A stretch of DNA of 64,000 nucleotides from the NCBI GenBank assembly GCA_903813345.2, contig CAIIXF020000004.1, positions 17,343,513-17,407,512 on the forward strand. The letters run 5' to 3'. Below the pieces are notes generated by a model. The model was not told where the DNA came from. It searched no databases and saw only the letters and a program-made list of their open reading frames with translations. The translations under genes were made by a program, and so were the position numbers. Shown piece after piece: positions 1 through 12,300 of the stretch. Each line of letters opens with the position of its first letter. Position 1 is the first letter of the stretch. Source of the DNA: Owenia fusiformis (taxonomy: Eukaryota > Annelida > Polychaeta > Sabellida > Oweniidae).

Positions 1-223
1 TTTTTCCAATATATCATCCTGTTGAATTTAATAAGGTGAACTTTACATTTCATCAGAAAACAATTAATTATCCCGGGTGGATTTATTTTCATGTAGCTTC
101 CCTAAAATTTACGAACACAATTTATTGACCTAACAACACTGCCATCTATTCTATACCACAGTTCTCATCAGAAAGTGCAAAGGAATCAAAAACGAAGCAC
201 GATCCTGGACGCTCTCTGATAAA

Positions 224-235
224 ATGGATTTGTAG
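224..235 (+). promoter_or_regulatory. Minimal upstream ORF (ATG-GAT-TTG-TAG)
   Basis: A three-codon reading frame followed by a stop lies 20 bases before the proposed start codon at 256. Its context (A at -3, G at +4) is at least as good as that of the main start. If the leader is transcribed as drawn, it could reduce translation of the downstream frame. This is inference from context only. Confidence 0.3.
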
Positions 236-255
236 ATAGACTTTTAACAGTCAAA

Positions 256-393
256 ATGTCTCCAGTCTTTGGATTTATGTTCCTATGGATTATAAACACA
301 GTAGGACAAACTCACGGGAGCACAGAGTCCGCTGATATAGAGTCCGCAAGATGCAAAGTCCGCTGTCTGATTGAATATTTGAAAGATTTTGAG
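256..393 (+). CDS. First coding exon, secreted anosmin-like protein (partial)
   Basis: The frame of 46 codons starts at an ATG with A at -3 and runs to GAG followed by GTAGGG, a good splice donor that leaves the exon in phase 0. The peptide begins MSPVFGFMFLWIINTVGQTH, a short N-terminal segment with a hydrophobic core typical of a signal peptide. It continues with acidic residues and then ARCKVRCLIEYLKDFE. Anosmin-1 (the KAL1 product), a secreted matrix protein with a cysteine-rich N-terminus, a WAP domain and fibronectin III repeats, starts its mature part with a similar ARC..RC motif soon after the signal peptide. That similarity, the matching position and the splice donor are the reasons for the call. 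I found no second exon with the expected cysteine-rich or WAP pattern, so the gene would need a very long first intron or this is an orphan exon. Any other secreted cysteine-rich protein remains possible. Confidence 0.42.
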
Positions 394-1656
394 GTAGGGA
401 GATTTTGAAATTGAATTTTATTTTTCAGGTTTTTAAAAGATCACTTATAAAACGACATGGACTTTATTGTCATGGAATGATTGTTCAAGATTTATTTATT
501 CTTCTTTTATTGTCACTTTACACCTGGCAATATAAGTTTAATTGAATGTTTGATTTAGTAATATTATTCTACTGTACTGTAAGGCCGGTTATTTTTCATG
601 CTATAAATGATCTTGAAAGGAATATTGGGTGAAGGGATATGTGGTATACGTAATGACTGTTGAGTATTTGGAGGGGGACAGTTTGTCACTTTTAGCGATT
701 TTTGTAAACTGTTTAATTGCCTTTAATTGTTTCTTCATATTTGCACAGACTTCTAGTTTCTTAGTCTGCGATATATGGATTCATATTACTTCGGTCCAAA
801 GCCTTCTCTATATTCCGGCTTTGAGTAGAAAGATTGAGCTGCCTTGGTATTATAAATATTGTAAATCATTGTGTCACACGCACAGTAAATACGGCATAAT
901 AATATGAAATATACCTCTATGTATAGATTTGAGAAACATCAGCACACATCTCTGTCTGAATCTATTGTTATATTTGATTTCTTTAAGCGAGAATAATTTC
1001 AAAGTTTCCTCCATTCGGAACCGGAAGCCATTTTTTAGCTACAGCGAGAAAATTTCACAATGTGTCAAACTCAGAAAAGAAATTTTGAAATATCTAAATC
1101 CAGACAAGCAACGCTTCATCTTAAATATAATTAATATTCTTAAAAATATTTATAAAATTTGTTAAAAATGATTTCTAGGTGCGTGTAGCAATTTTTACAT
1201 ACGAAATACGAGTACATACGAAATCAATGAAGTTACATCTAGCTGTAAGCTAGAGACTCGAGTAAGATTCATACATCTTTGCGAAGTCCTTCTCTTTATT
1301 GTGCAGGCACTAAAGGAAGTTATATGTGTTTTAATCAGATATTCAGTTTAGTGCAAGCTTACCAGAAAGTGAGTAGTTAAATAATGCTGTACCACTGCTC
1401 CTATAATAATGTTGTGACCGCCTGTATTTCAGAATAATCTTTATACGAGAATATGTACTTACTAAGAAACACTGAATATTGGTATTAACTTGGCATTTAG
1501 TTCATTAACACTTTATATAAAAAAGGTATCTTTGATGAGAAGGAACATTTCTAATAACTACTGAGCTAGATTTTTTTGTAAAGTCATATCATAAATCATA
1601 AAATGGTAGGACGGACTATAGTTGTGTATCAAGTATCTCACCCCTCTATCCCTATC
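394..1656. other. Non-coding stretch, probable start of intron 1
   Basis: This follows the proposed donor. It is AT-rich, with two open stretches (629-907 and 929-1165) that have no recognisable motif and no coding-like composition. I see no repeat with clear ends. Confidence 0.4.
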
Positions 1657-1826
1657 CAGGGGCGGATCCAGGATTTTGTGTTAGGGGGGGGGGGGGGGTG
1701 TGATGATAACTGTGAGTGAATTAAAAAAAAGATTCAAATTTTGTAAAAAGCAATAAGGCAAAACATGAATTTTCCGACTTTTTAGGGGGGGCGTGTGCCC
1801 CCCACGCCCCCGTCTAGATCCGCTGG
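1657..1826. mobile_element. Short inverted-repeat element, hAT-like MITE
   Basis: The left end reads CAGGGGCGGATCCAGG and the right end, reverse-complemented, CCAGCGGATCTAGACG, giving an imperfect terminal inverted repeat around a shared GCGGATC core. The flanks show an imperfect 8-bp duplication (CCCTATCC against AGCTATCC, 6 of 8). A long G-run at about 1684 and a G/C-rich patch near 1790-1812 lie inside. There is no coding capacity. The hAT assignment rests on the CAGGGG start and the possible 8-bp duplication. Confidence 0.55.
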
Positions 1827-2394
1827 AGCTATCCAACAAGTGTCTGATAAGATAGGGGGGGGGGGGGGTTATATATATATTTTCCCCATTGGCAAAACAA
1901 TTATATTTCTTAGGGTTTGACGAAAATTAAACTGGTTCTTGGAAAACTGGGATTGGATATTGTTACTATTCAAAATATCATTAAATACAAAATAAATTCA
2001 ATAAACGAAACAATAAATATAAATATCCTCTTTATTCAGTCATAGCACAGCTGAGCTGGTTTAATTAAAAAACGATTAATTTAATAATGAGTTATAAATG
2101 GACCTCTTTTCCAGATTAGTAAGCTCAGAGCTATTGTATCTTTTCCTTTATTAGGCAGAGATTTATTTTCTAATTTAGATTATGCAAAACTTGGTGGCAT
2201 TTTGCAAGAAAAAACATATATCATTTCTCCAGGGCCATCTGGGTGTTTGTCTATTATAAGGAACAGTGCCTTGAGTCACTCTTTTGGTCGATTATAAAAA
2301 TTGGAATGAGCTATCGTGAGTTATAGATTAGTGGTCCTTCGACTGAAAATACCAAAAGCAAAGAATGAAGTTATAATTTAGTTTAGAGGTCAAA

Positions 2395-2447
2395 ACCTCG
2401 GATATTTGAAATAAAATTTATAATTTTTTATATCAAATATCCGAGGT
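2395..2447. repeat. Perfect 15-bp inverted repeat (hairpin)
   Basis: The arm at 2395-2409 (ACCTCGGATATTTGA) is the exact reverse complement of 2433-2447, separated by 23 AT-rich bases. It ends 13 bases before the small element at 2461. It could fold as a hairpin in RNA or be the remnant of a small inverted-repeat transposon. No flanking duplication of its own is evident. Confidence 0.7.
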
Positions 2448-2460
2448 ACTGTAAATTATA

Positions 2461-2548
2461 TACCCTGCGTGCAGAGTCTAGTTAAACTACAAGAAGACGA
2501 AGACGAAGCTCTCTTTTAAGAAGTGAAGTCAAACGAATGCAAAGGGTA
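2461..2548 (+). mobile_element. Short MITE, TACCCT family, 9-bp target duplication
   Basis: This 88-bp element begins TACCCTGCGTGCAGAGTC and ends with the reverse complement of TACCCTTTGCATTCG. It is flanked by a perfect 9-bp direct repeat, TAAATTATA, at 2452-2460 and 2549-2557. It is an internally deleted form of the roughly 350-bp copies at 56209 and 59406, keeping about 30 bp of the left end and 55 bp of the right end. A fixed 9-bp duplication points to a DNA transposon of the Mutator-like group, or possibly Merlin. Only the first six bases of the two ends match, so the superfamily is uncertain. Confidence 0.85.
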
Positions 2549-3842
2549 TAAATTATAGAGAAGTGCCAGAGACTAAACCACATATATACTGTACATAGAT
2601 GTTTATTTTATATATTTATTTATTTGGATATACATTATTTGTAACAGTGGCACTCTTAGAATTGGTGATTGGGTAATGAAAACCCAGAATGAAATTCTGA
2701 CATGATCCCCACTGATCCCCACCCTAAACAACTCACCCCTACAACCAGAACTGAAGTTGATGGGGCATGGGCAGAGTAGGGGGGGGGGGGGGTACTATAG
2801 AGAATAACATGAAATTACAACTCGCTATTGCCCTGTTAATCTCTTTTATGGTTTTCTAGTTCCCATGCACGTCTGATAATAGTAAATGTTACATACTGTT
2901 GTATTGCAATAATATTTATATCAAGGTCACCTACATCCAGGCCTAATGGATTATAATTTCTGAATGAGTTCTCATAATAATAAATAGTAATTATTAAAAG
3001 CATATAATGAAAGTATTTTTGTGATGAGGTCACATGTGCAAAGTATGTTCCTCTCGCTACTGTACAAAACCCATATTTTCTCTCTGAAATTTGAATAAAG
3101 TACAATACAGTATTCAAACACATCTCTAATTCCCAAACACCTCATATGTGACCACTTTTTTCCCAATTTTATGCCCCCATCTTGAAATGTGAACACCTGC
3201 TATCCCAGGTTCTAGTGGTGTTCGAATCATACAAGTTTCACTTTATGTAATTTTATACTCATATTTTCTAAATATTCACATATCAGTTTTATTCCTTAAC
3301 ATTAAACAACATTACCAAGTGTACCTTGGTTAGATGCAAGAATTCCTCAAGGTGCTCTAACATGGAAAATGTGGTGAGCTATCTTTTAATCATTGCGCTT
3401 AAGGGAGCGTAAAAATTATCAGATTCTTATTAATGTAACCCCAGAGTTACGATCAAGGGCAGAGTAACTATGAAGATTCTGTTAATGAGTGTTACTGTGA
3501 TCTTCGCACGCTATTCTCAATGCTTTAAGAGGGAATTCATGGGTTATAGACGTTACTTGTAATATTAGATGGTCAAACATCTGATACACCTGTACATAAT
3601 CCATAATTGATATCTAAAAACAAAGGTGCTTGACCTTTTCTTTGGAAAAAATTGAACTTCAAGTTGATATTCTCGGATACCTGCAATTAAATGTCTATAG
3701 TTTCATGATCTTGGGTACATACTGATGTAATGCTGTTGTAATATATAGGGGGTTTGAATAATTTATGAACCCTGACAGACACCTTTATTTATTACCTCTT
3801 AATTTATTGCTTTTAATCTAGGATTGATGGGACATACAAGTA

Positions 3843-3924
3843 CTGTAAAAGCTGTGTAAGTACAACAGAACACCTTTGGTATCTTAGAAGTGTTCCCCTT
3901 GAGAGGTGTTCTACTTACATGCAG
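3843..3924. mobile_element. Degenerate pogo/Tigger-type MITE
   Basis: After TA, the left end reads CTGTAAAAGCTGTGTAAGT and the body carries repeated GAACACC/GGTGTTC words in inverted arrangement, as in the clearer copies at 9126 and 35169. The right end (CTACTTACATGCAG) is worn. Assignment rests on resemblance to those copies. Confidence 0.4.
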
Positions 3925-4856
3925 TCTCAGCAGCATTTATTTCCATCAAGTCCCACAACCCTCACTGTTAAATTTTCTATATCTCCATTCTAGCAATTAT
4001 GTTTGGAAGGGGGGGGTAGACACATAGTACCATCCTTAGTCCAAGGTATTTCACTTCTTTTTGTCGTGACATATAGTACTATTGAACGAGCATAACATCA
4101 TAACAACTGTGTATTGAATTTTTGAGCAGATTGCTTTATTTTGTAAGTTACTTGCATTAGCCCAGGGGGTTATGTCTTATGCCAGTGAACACTAAAATCA
4201 CATTAGAGAAAAATCAAAGATTCTTATTCGCCTTGTGTTTAGAGAATAGACCTCGCTGGAAGTAGCATTAGAGCTCACAAATATCAATAACTTAAGACTT
4301 ACAATATTGTGTGTAAACTATGTGGCTTATGAATGGAGTTTACCTGACGACAGTGGCGGCAATACTCACTGGATAGTAGTTTTTTATTGAGCAATCTTAT
4401 CAAGGGTAATCTAACGTTTATTTGTCATTCAAAGAGTATAGATGGCTCTGAGAGAAGACATTGGAAAGGGTAAATGAAGATAATCAATGCAAATATTTGT
4501 CGCAAAAATCTTATTCTCACTGATGTATATATAGCTCATCTCCTTCTTAATTTTACGAAAAACAATCTTTTATTGAAATAGCCATCATATACTATGATGT
4601 ATAACCCTCGATTTAGTTTTCCAGAGCTTGTATATATTTTTTTATTTCATTAATAGAGATAGTGTAAATGTAACTCGACCAGCATATTGTTCAGCGGTTT
4701 GCTTCTATCTCTGCTTTCACCTCAGTGTGCAAATTGAATGACGCCTTAACAGCAAGTTGTGATTTGATTATTAGATAATTTAGTAAATTATAAAAGAATG
4801 AGTTAGACACTGTCTATTTCCCATTTTCTACTCTTTGCCTATTTTAGCTTGTCATG

Positions 4857-4870
4857 GTTACCATAGCAAC
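4857..4870 (+). promoter_or_regulatory. X-box-like motif (RFX binding site)
   Basis: GTTACCATAGCAAC fits the imperfect-palindrome consensus bound by RFX factors (two half sites separated by AT), which mark ciliary gene promoters in animals. No transcription start or ciliary exon is visible nearby, so this may be a chance match or a distal element. Confidence 0.35.
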
Positions 4871-6749
4871 GGGAATTGAATTTAAGAAAGCATCATTATG
4901 AGCTACGTCCAGCAATCATACAATTTTTATAGTTATATAGCTAGATATTGCGTTTAATCAAGTTCTGTCTGTCACATGGATTAGCATGAATAAAAACGGT
5001 TCTGTCTGAGTACTTAACATGTTTCACCAGAAAGCATTAGAGGAAAACTAAAGAAAACCTACAGCCTTAAACAAATATTCCATTGTCAAAGTTTGGTGGA
5101 GCTTTGAACATCTGATTTCAACTAGCTATAAATGGGCAAGGAAAACCAAAGTCGACATAAAATGATTTTTTGAACGATATGGGTATTCTAGAGATATACA
5201 TGTATATGACCAGTGAGGGTTAGATTCCAGAATGGCCCTTGAAAGGATTTGAATTTACATAGTTTTATAGTCAAATCCTTTTCTTGTAATTTAGTTGCTT
5301 TTTTCTCTGCCAAGAGATTTGTTGGATGGTTGGGGGATAGGAGGGGGGGAGGGTGGATGGAATGTATAGAACAAGTTATTACAATCTTAAAACTAGTGTA
5401 ACTTGGCATTTTCAGATCTACAGATGATGCTGCAACATTACTATATAGTTCAAGCTTCTTTTTCTTAATCACCCTGCTTCGTGGTTGTTTTTTACTTCGA
5501 TTGCGTCTTCTTTATATTGGATTATTTGCACTGATTAATTAGCATTTTAATGACAGGCTGACACATCGACAATTGTCCATAGATTTCTGCACTTAGCAAA
5601 GAAATGAATAACTCCCTTAGATATTTTTTTCAATAATTATGTATATTTGTTAAATTGAGAAAGATTGAGTGAAAAATACAAAGAATGAGATGAGCATCTG
5701 CAAGTGTTGACTCAGCAATTTGTTGAACTTTTGTTGCAAAAATGCTTCTTTCTTATAATTTTAGTTAAAACAGGTAAATTAATATGCGATCTGAGTCATT
5801 TTTTGCACAGGTTGTCTTGAGAATCTATCTTGCTAAACCCAATCTGAATGAATCCCAGTCAATTAAAAAACTTTCTCTTCATTGACACATTCTAGACTGA
5901 TAAATGAGAATATTGCTGCTGCCTTTAAATCAATTGGTTGAAATGCGTCATGTGACTGCCCCAATGCCTCATGGGATAAAACCTCATCTGTCAGTATCAA
6001 TGGAATCAATGTCATACAGATGCAATGGATACTGACACTGAATTTCATGGATATTTCACTCTTATTTCTTGATGATAAAAAAACAAAAGTATTGCATTCT
6101 TACCCAACCAGATATTATTTCAATTTCTTTTCATCAAATTTCACTCTTTCCTCTCTTATTAACAGGAATTACCATGACAACTGGGCAACTATATTCATTG
6201 GTTTTGATTTCTATTTTGGCAGTGAGATTAGGAGATTAGGAGGATAACCCATGCTAATGTAATGAATAGAAGATTTTTTTAATTTGTTTCACTAAATTGT
6301 CACATTCATTATAGAAACTCCCTTTAATTTCTCTCAATTTAACATGTTTTATGTTACTTTAATGATATTGCTACCAATATTTTTAACCCATTGGTGTAAT
6401 TTCTGGTCATCGCGACCTCCAGTGTGGTTCTAATTGCTATGGAGATTGTCAATTTGGTTTTGTGTGTAATCACATAGATCTGTCTGTTGTCACAGTGATT
6501 GGATTATTGTTAGAATGGAATAATGAAGACATGGTTATTATAAGTTGTACTATGAATGACACCCCCTTTCTTACAACTTGTCTTTTGTGAGAAAGAAGAT
6601 GCGGTTAATGATAGGTTGTTATAAGGTTTACTCATCATGGCATATGATATGCCTCACTCCTTTTTACATAGAGTGTCTTGTAAGCATTATACTTTGCAAT
6701 AGTTTGATTGTGCCTCTCAAAGAGAGATTCATCTATACAGTAATAATTA

Positions 6750-7816
6750 CGAGGGTTGTCCCAGAAGTAATGCACTATATGCTCTAACTTTCTTTAATAT
6801 TCATCAATTCAGCTGAAATTTTGTGTATATAACAATTGAAGTTCTATCTCTTATATCCTGAAGTTTCAGCATCCAACATTAATATTAAGTCTTAATATGG
6901 TTGCTATAACAACACGGGGGTAGGGGTGGGCGGGGCAGGTACCAATTTTTATAATTATGAAAAGATCTAAAGTGTTATTTTATTAATATTTCTTTCCTTT
7001 AAATGGTCAAAATGTTTGAGAAATTGTTAAATTTATTCAGCATGATGTTAACCAAGTACGAATAATGACATTTAGCACTGTGATGCAATAATACCACATT
7101 TCAATAGTCACGAATTCAAATACAGTCACAGTCAAGAAATTGCAAAAATGGCTGTAATTCTCTCCTGATAACAGAAGGCCTTGCGTTTGGTGGCCTAATT
7201 TCATACTTCATTTGGACTCACAGACATGCAAAACTTATGCTACCATGAAGAAATTATATACGGAGTATATGCCAGATAGAACTACAATTATGGGGTAGCA
7301 GAAGAGATTCAAAAGAGACGATTTGACCCTGTATGACAACTCCAAACATGGGAGGCAAAAACGCCACAAGTCGCAGTGGAAGAGATTGCCAAGAGTGTTT
7401 GACCTGACAGGCATCAAAAGTACATAACAGGCAAAGGGCAATATTTTGAGAAAATGTGAAATGCGACACTGTGCAATATACATCCAGTAAATCTTGGATG
7501 TGCTCATAGTAATTTAGTATCTTAAAATGTATTTTTGAGCATACTTCTTATAGCTACACCAAATGGTATATGTTGATTAATTATTTCATATTTTCAATTT
7601 CTTATTCCTTTTGACGTGACTGTATAACCTGCCCCGCCCTACCCAAACTCACCAATTTGATTTTATTATAATATCAATATAGTTTTATCAGTCAACATGA
7701 AAATTTCTAGAATAATCAAAATGTCTCTAATGAATATTTACTGAAAGTTTCATGGAAAAATATCAATTATTGATAAAGTTAGAGCATATAGTGCATTACT
7801 TCTGGGACAACCCTCG
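6750..7816. mobile_element. Tc1/mariner-type transposon, internally deleted
   Basis: The two ends are perfect inverted repeats of about 42 bp starting CGAGGGTTGTCCCAGAAGTA, each bordered by TA (6748-6749 and 7817-7818), the duplication made by Tc1/mariner elements. A second inverted block (GGGTAGGG..GCGGGGCAGGT) lies about 165 bp inside the left end and 175 bp inside the right end. The 1067-bp length leaves only about 0.5 kb between the subterminal regions, too little for a full transposase of about 1 kb. A stop-interrupted plus-strand frame near 7290-7480 (..VAVEEIAKSV.. then ..ILRKCEMRHCA..) loosely recalls the N-terminal half of mariner transposases. I read it as a decayed remnant, not a gene. 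Confidence 0.8.
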
Positions 7817-7818
7817 TA

Positions 7819-9123
7819 TTATGGGCTTCAGTTTAAGTTTAGTCATTGTAGTATATGATTTACCACACTCTTTTTATATAGAAAGGACTTAGTAGGCGAT
7901 ATCATCTTCATTAATAGAAAGCAATCCAACTATTGGAAAGGTTGGTTTTAAGGATAATTTGGTACCCAATCGAGACAGAATCCTGAGGGTAGAGACTAGT
8001 TTATTGGTGAAAATATCAACATGATTCCTTAATAAATATGAAAATAAGAGCATTGAAGATTATTATAGATTATTGCCCAGCCCTCGTACAGTTTGTGTAC
8101 ATGTGGTATTGTTGTTGCAAGAGGATCAATTTCCTTTATAGTATCAAAATGAGAAGGTCTCCTTTCTTTATCTATATCATTTTGATACTCATCACATCTT
8201 TCTGTTTCACCTTAAATATGAATCAGAAGAAATGAGATGTCATGGTTTATCATGATGGATCTATATACATATATTGAAAGAAACCTTGAAATGTAGGTGG
8301 TCTGATGCATAAGTAAAATTCAAAATATAGAAAGAGAATAAAATGGCATGTCATCCACGTGTGTGTACTATAACTTTAGAATGATAACTCCCTTATCTCA
8401 AATCTAATTGTGCATCTTTAGATGCGATGACATTAGGATCTGGAAAGCAGATTTAGCAAGCCATTTGATTTCCATGTAAGTAATTGATTTATAGTCGCAT
8501 CAATACAGATACTGTATACAAGAAACAGACTCTAAACCAATCAGAAGATCCGTTTCAGTTCTTATTTGAGAAGAAATACCTAATATGTATTGTATTTATC
8601 CAAATATAATGACGAAAATATTTTCTTTTTTATATATTCATTTAGCTTTTCTAATGGGCATTACTTGTTAAAAGTGTAGCGTTTGTATATAAACAATGTT
8701 TAGTTAAATATTTTGTAAGGGTTAATATAAACATGTTTGTAAGGGTTAATCATAATTTTCCTATTGTCTGTATGTTCCTGAACCATTTGTAGGTCTGTTG
8801 TTATGCCATTGAATAATTTACAAAGATAATACTATTAAGGCTTAAGTTTATAATAGTATACATTCTATGAGGCCCTTATGAACTTGTGGTAATTATTTTT
8901 CATTTGTTTGAATCAAGCTGATGTTTTCTGAATGAAGAATAACATAAAAGTAGAATTTTCAGGATTAAATAATCAACATTTGAACTTCAATATCTCAGTA
9001 TCTATAGAGTTACCTATCAATAAAATTCACCTATTTGGTGAACTACCTTTAGTTACTAGCCTATTTTGTTTCTTACTCCATACCTTTCTTTCTACAATAA
9101 ATGTCTTGTGTATGTCTTGTGTA
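7819..9123. other. Non-coding stretch
   Basis: No gene is seen. It includes one copy of a short dispersed repeat at 8187-8257 that recurs at 23237-23305 and, inverted, at 36711-36742. Confidence 0.4.
8187..8257 (+). repeat. Short dispersed repeat, copy 1 of 3
   Basis: The words ACTCATCACATCTTTCTGTTT and, further on, GAAATGAGATGTCA..GTTTAT..TGATG recur in the same order at 23237-23305. The second half recurs inverted at 36711-36742. Its outer parts are themselves partly complementary, so it may be a worn inverted-repeat element. It is unclassified. Confidence 0.5.
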
Positions 9124-9125
9124 TA

Positions 9126-9300
9126 TTGTAAAACCTGTATATAGTGAACACCTATAGAACCACAAAAAAGTGTTCACTATAGCTAGGTGTTCGCTACAGA
9201 GAGTGAATTTTATACGTCAGTGGAGTATGTCCTGAGAAGGGGTGTTCACTAGACACAGGTGTTCAATAAAGAGAGGTGTTCATGAAGACAGGTTTAACTG
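9126..9300. mobile_element. pogo/Tigger-type MITE (175 bp)
   Basis: The right end, reverse-complemented, is CAGTTAAACCTGTCTTCATG and the left end is TTGTAAAACCTGTATATAGTG, both followed by GAACACCT. TA borders both sides (9124-9125 and 9301-9302). Four GTGTTC/GAACAC words are spread through it. The ends match those of the 1.35-kb transposon at 47511, which makes this a non-autonomous relative. It has no coding capacity. Confidence 0.75.
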
Positions 9301-9302
9301 TA

Positions 9303-12300
9303 ATATATAGACTTCTTTTCCCCAATTTTTCTATTATCCATGTAATTTACATTTTAAAACATGCCCTACTATGTATTATATATTATTGGGGCATGTTATG
9401 GATAGAATATTAATGTTACATACCAGTGGAGCTATAAATTAGAAGCCTATGAATAAAATAACACCATTTCTCTCAAAACTATAATGAAAATGATAATTCC
9501 CAGGTATTTCTTTATAGCTTGGCCCACTAACTAAATGTCTGTTTATTTTTTTTCTTGCTGATTTCTCTCTTTTTCACATATTTTGAATTTCGAAAACTTG
9601 ACCTTGATGATATTTCTCAGAGGAGCTGTAAATTAGTAGGTATTAAAGTGGTATGTAAGTAATTATCTTGATAAGACATCATAACTATATTGTATCATAA
9701 CTAATCTGCAGATTATCTCAGAATATTATCATATGCTGGCCTCAATAGGTGGATAAGTCAGCAACCCTCCCAAAATATCCCCAATTCTACTTACAACCCT
9801 TGCATGCCATTATAAAGCTCATGGAAACAATTTTTGTGATTTCCAAACTTTGAGAAGTTCAGTTAACTATTTGGAGATTTTCTCAGTAATTTTCATGAAA
9901 GTTCAATCTGTTTGAAAGAACAGGAAATAAACACCATCTAGTCTTTGAGTGATATTTTTGGGAGAGTAGTGTTGAGTAGCTACTCAAGATAAAAGAGAAG
10001 TAAGTGTAACATTATCATTAAATGGCAGTATTGGGCTATATAATGATATCACTAATTTCTCATTACATTTTCAAGTGGTCATCATTGCACGAAATACAAA
10101 GAATAGCATTTATAAAAAACTAAATAAAAAATAATATTGCTTCATTCCGTCCATTCTATTAAGGCAGGCAGTTTAGAATAAATAATCTCTATATTCAAAT
10201 GAGTACTTGCCTTCCTAAATGTTGCAAACAATTCCTTTTTCTATGGATGCCAATGTGGCTGTCAAACACAATATTGTTGACTGAATTTTGATAGCAAGTG
10301 AATCTGTTGACTTTACCAGACTCACTTCGGTTTCTCATATCATACTGAAATGTCAATAACATGTATCCCATCTACTATTAAACAATCCCCTATTTGGTAC
10401 AATGCCCTATTTGTCAATAATGGAATTTAGAAGGAAACCCTATATTAAGATGTTTGGCTGTTTCATGATCTATGCTTAATTATTTTCCTCTTTTACATTT
10501 GATGTAATGATCAGCCTGCACAAATCAAAATATTGTATTTTTCTTTTCCATCTGAGGATTTCATGTCTAAAATTTGATAAATAAGAGCTACCCTAAAATA
10601 CAATCGTCATGACTTTTCAATTATTCCATTGAAATAAAAAATCATAAACATTTTACATAAGGAATGAAGTATAATATTTGCCCTTGAATTGTTCTTTGAG
10701 TCGTCTTCAGGATTTGTATTCTTCCTCATACTATGAACTATTTGATCTGACAGGAGGCTATTACATTCAATGAATAGATCTCATTTAGAGATCTAGAGCC
10801 TTGGAAGGAAATGTCAAGAATAAAATCACTATCATTTCAGACACAGAGTCCCATTTCTCACATTTAAATTTTGCTTCTTTAAAGAGAACATCGTCTACAT
10901 GTATTGTAAGTTAGGCTTCAACAATATAGAGAACAGAGAATTTTAAAGACTGTGCATTGGGTTCATGTTGGCAATTTTGATAAAATCAAATGGAATTCTG
11001 TATTTTGTGGAAATCTTACTTCACATCATTCAAACTTATTTAGTAAGTTTTATAGATACTGTATAGTTTCATTAGGGAATTTTAGCACATGCAGCATGAA
11101 AGGTTGTCATTTATACCCATTCATTAGGTGAAAGTTTGATGAATAAATTGAAAATGAAATATGGAGAAACATCCATAATGTAACTTGCCAAAATGAAACA
11201 AAATGGGGATAATTTAAATTAATAAAAAAAGACAAAAACAATATATTTAAGAAATAAAATTTCATGATAGTATATCATTTAGGACATTAGGATAACTGAT
11301 CATCATTTCTATAAAGCCCTTTGCATGCCAGAGTACTGAAGATTATAAATGAGTTCTATTCCTTATTACGTAACTTAATGAAAATTAATGATCTCTTATA
11401 TACAGTGATCCAATACTACAAGTGATAGAACAAATATTCTACTGTAAGTAGTTTAGAAGTATATGCTTCTTGTCATGGATCTCTCCTATAATATATACTT
11501 GGCTTGCGTTAAATAAGCACAGAAAATGAGGGGCAGGGCAACATTTTTGATGATGGTACTTTATTTTGACATTTAGGGTCACATCTTTTTCTTCTTACAA
11601 TTAATAGACCTTGCTATAATAGGCATCCTCGGTGAAAGGGTGTTTTGCTACATACTTAATTTTTGTCAAGGAATGGAAGAAATGTGATATTTTCAAGAAA
11701 ATTGATTTAGCATATCTTGAAATATAAGTTTATTCAAGCTTCAATTATGATTTATTCTAAGAGGTCTTTGAAGCACCATCAAGACCCCATAGAAAAGTCC
11801 CCCATGTAATGTGAAACCAAATGCCAACACTTCGCAATATTTGAACAAACAGCCTTTGATTGTACCATACAGAAATGTTTACTGATGACACTTCATAATG
11901 CAAAACTTCCAAATAAATCAATTTATTTGCAGGAAATAAACCAAATTGGCAAGAATTCCTGAACATATGTACATTATATAGATACAAATGAAAGACAATT
12001 CAATGGTTCATTCATATATAAGAAAGAAAATGGGGAACATTTTATTGACCATCTGAAATCCCTGGGTGAGAAAGCCAATATCCTGATAGTATATGTTTCT
12101 ACCTATTTCAAACAAAACCATCAATACTCTGTTGCCTTTAGATGAGTCTATGTAAGCAAAGTCCCCTTTAGTTATATACTGTACTCCAAGTATTTTTCAC
12201 ATGTGTTTTACTTTCGCTCTTTTCGAACTTGAAATAATCGCTGCGAAATTTGCCAATTGAATCCTCGAATTTGAATTTGTTATTCCCTCAGGACTCTGTC

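Larger units (their letters stand above)
2558..6747. other. Non-coding stretch with minor repeat remnants
   Basis: No gene is supported. Contents: a G-run at about 2780; a reversed fragment of the dispersed repeat described at 17735 (about 3070-3110); a short pogo-type MITE remnant (3843-3924); and a perfect RFX-type motif (4857-4870). The open stretch on the minus strand at 5188-5472 has low-complexity composition and no domain. Confidence 0.4.
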
